From: Acinetobacter nosocomialis
GTDB lineage: Bacteria > Pseudomonadota > Gammaproteobacteria > Pseudomonadales > Moraxellaceae
Direction of reading: 5' to 3'
DNA length: 64,000 nucleotides
NCBI GenBank assembly: GCA_025736915.1
Contig: CP107049.1
Span: forward strand, 1,736,001-1,800,000
A model generated the notes under the pieces. That model worked only from the letters and a program-made list of their open reading frames with translations, made no database searches and was not told where the DNA came from. The translations under genes and the position numbers were made by a program. Each line of letters opens with the position of its first letter. Position 1 is the first letter of the stretch. This document shows positions 62,489 through 64,000 of this stretch, one piece after another.

Positions 62489-64000
62489 TTAGATTAATAA
62501 AGTACGAATATCTTTAAGAAGTTTCGTAAGTTTATTTGTAAAGCGAGCTGCATCTGCACCATTAATTACACGGTGATCATAAGACAATGACAACGGCAAC
62601 ATTAAGCGTGGATCAAAGTCTTTACCATTCCAAACCGGTTGCATCGTTGCAGGTGAAATACCCAAAATCGCAACTTGTGGCCAGTTCACAAGAGGCGTAA
62701 ATGCTGTGCCACCTATTGCGCCTAAGCTTGAAATGGTGAAATTCGCACCTTGCAAGTCTTTCGGTGATAATTTCTTATCACGCGCTTTTTGACCTAACAC
62801 ACCCAATTCAACTGCAATTTGCTTAATTGATTTTTGGTCTGGGTTACGAAGTACTGGCACAGTTAAACCATCAGGTGTTGCTACTGCAATTCCCATATGG
62901 ATTTCATTGCGCAAGAGCACTGATTTACCGTCATCAGATAGATGACCTGCGAACTCACGCTCTTCTTTCAACAAATGCGCAACCGCTTTGATAATGAATG
63001 CCATAATCGTCAGGCTGATACCTTCTTTTTTGAAGTTGCCTTTCAGTTCATTACGCCAATCTTCTAACTCAGTAATATCAGCCAAATCAAACTGGGTGAC
63101 TTGCGGAATAAAATTGTTCAGCGACAATTGCGGAATTGATACTTGCTGCAAACGCGTCAGTACTTTTTCTTCCACGCCACCAAATGCAGTAAAGTCAGGA
63201 AGCTTTGGCAAACCTGAAACCGCTGGTGCAGCCGCAGCAACTGGCGCCGCCGCTTGCGGTGCAGTTAAACGACTCTTCACATAAGCAAAGATATCTTCTT
63301 TAACAACACGGCCATGCTCACCAGAAGTTTTAACTTGTGACAAAATCACGCCAAGTTCACGAGCCAGCTTACGAACAGCAGGGCCTGCATATACTTTAGC
63401 ATTTTCAGCTTCTTGCTCTTTCGTTAACTTATCAACACCAGATGTTGATGCTACAGGTGCAGACTGAGTCGCAGCAGGAGCTGCCGCTTTAGGTGCTGCT
63501 GTCTGTGGAGCCGGTGCAGCTTCTGCTTTTGCCGCTGGAGCTGCTGCAGGTGCTTGACCTTCAGCTTCAATTGTTGCAAGCAATATACCCTGTGAAACCT
63601 GTTGGCCTGCTTGCAAGTGAATTGCTTTTACAACACCGGCAACAGTACTTGGAACTTCTACCGTTGCTTTATCAGATTCAACCACAACAAGGCTTTGGTC
63701 TACATCAACTTTATCGCCAACTTGTACTAATATTTCAGCAACAACTGCTTTATCTACACCTAAGTCAGGAACATTGATATCAACTGGACCAGATTGAGTA
63801 GCAGCTGACGCTACAGTTTCTTGCTTTGCAGCAACTGGTTCAGCGGCCGCTGCTGTAGAAGCAGGAGCTTCTGCTTGCGCACTTGATGCAGACGTCGTTT
63901 TCACTTGAATAAGAACAACACCTTCTTTAACGGTATCGCCTTCTTTCACTTGAATACTTTCTACAGTACCAGCAACACTGCTTGGAACTTCTACAGTCGC
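62489..64000 (-). CDS. aceF: pyruvate dehydrogenase E2 (dihydrolipoyl acetyltransferase), 5' end outside window
   Basis: The reading frame is open from base 64000 to the stop at 62489 (503 codons seen); the N-terminus is beyond the window. Visible parts: the end of one lipoyl domain, a Ala/Pro-rich linker, a second lipoyl domain (DINVPDLG...VVVESDKATVEVPS, lipoyl Lys), a Ala/Pro linker, an E1/E3-binding domain (GPAVRKLARELGV) and the catalytic domain with LSLSYDHRVINGADAARF. It transfers acetyl groups to CoA in the pyruvate dehydrogenase complex. aceE would be upstream, beyond 64000. Confidence 0.95.
   Translation of the reverse strand, partial: ATVEVPSSVAGTVESIQVKEGDTVKEGVVLIQVKTTSASSAQAEAPASTAAAAEPVAAKQETVASAATQSGPVDINVPDLGVDKAVVAEILVQVGDKVDVDQSLVVVESDKATVEVPSTVAGVVKAIHLQAGQQVSQGILLATIEAEGQAPAAAPAAKAEAAPAPQTAAPKAAAPAATQSAPVASTSGVDKLTKEQEAENAKVYAGPAVRKLARELGVILSQVKTSGEHGRVVKEDIFAYVKSRLTAPQAAAPVAAAAPAVSGLPKLPDFTAFGGVEEKVLTRLQQVSIPQLSLNNFIPQVTQFDLADITELEDWRNELKGNFKKEGISLTIMAFIIKAVAHLLKEEREFAGHLSDDGKSVLLRNEIHMGIAVATPDGLTVPVLRNPDQKSIKQIAVELGVLGQKARDKKLSPKDLQGANFTISSLGAIGGTAFTPLVNWPQVAILGISPATMQPVWNGKDFDPRLMLPLSLSYDHRVINGADAARFTNKLTKLLKDIRTLLI

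Noticed and set aside
63493..63777. 94-codon plus-strand Leu/Gln-rich frame inside aceF
   Set aside because: Shadow of the Ala/Pro-rich linker of aceF, low complexity.

Overview
The window is chromosomal DNA from an Acinetobacter, most likely the A. calcoaceticus-baumannii complex. Evidence for this is the AT-rich coding style, a 293-aa porin that I recognise as Omp33-36 (29063-29944) with a shorter paralogue at 53449-54216, and a housekeeping set (ssb, uvrA, waaA, prfB, recJ, glmM, guaB, aceF) of the Acinetobacter/Moraxellaceae type. There is no prophage, complete IS, CRISPR array, rRNA or defence island. The only mobile-DNA trace is a 268-bp MITE-like element at 46196-46463.

Layout. 1-4.1 kb: tRNA-Thr, small secreted and membrane proteins, and a three-gene minus-strand cluster (FAD oxidoreductase, methyltransferase, GFA protein). 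4.3-7.3 kb: a candidate sRNA, then pirin divergent from an isochorismatase-family hydrolase and a LysR regulator. 7.4-13.3 kb: a GABA catabolic locus (gabD, gabT, MocR-type gabR, gabP) with two copies of the same paired operator. 13.6-15.2 kb: XRE-cupin regulator divergent from azlCD. 15.2-23.2 kb: ssb, a YajR-like MFS pump, a TerC-like protein, tenA, a MerR-SDR pair, small membrane proteins, and a TetR-oxidoreductase pair. 23.5-29.9 kb: uvrA, a diguanylate cyclase, a gene-free 1 kb holding two candidate sRNAs, and omp33-36. 30-40.6 kb: betT, an ion channel, actP-yjcH, and the two-component genes crbS and crbR. 40.9-46 kb: msuE-sfnG sulfone metabolism, an Lrp regulator, a cysteine hydrolase and acs. 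46.5-53 kb: DUF805, MscS, rsmE-waaA, ArsR plus Old Yellow Enzyme, and prfB with its programmed frameshift. 53.4-64 kb: porin, recJ-pdxH-glmM, guaB, small metal-related proteins, a GDT1-family exporter behind a yybP-ykoY (Mn2+) riboswitch, and the 3' part of aceF.

How the genes fit together. The clearest regulatory theme is acetate use. CrbS (SSS-permease/histidine kinase/receiver) and CrbR (LuxR-type) are the family that controls acetyl-CoA synthetase in other gammaproteobacteria. I find one 18-bp palindrome-like box upstream of acs, upstream of yjcH-actP/crbS (two adjacent copies), and upstream of an unassigned 255-aa gene, which would make that gene a new regulon member. Other regulator-target pairs with visible operators are GabR with gabTD and gabP, XRE-cupin with azlCD, MerR with the SDR, TetR with the oxidoreductase, and ArsR with the Old Yellow Enzyme.

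I saw no large undescribed system. The best new leads are the CrbR box with its unknown target gene, three candidate sRNAs, the gab operator pair, and the phased operator array before arsR. All coordinates and motifs were read by eye, and start codons were chosen from ribosome-binding sites and family length.
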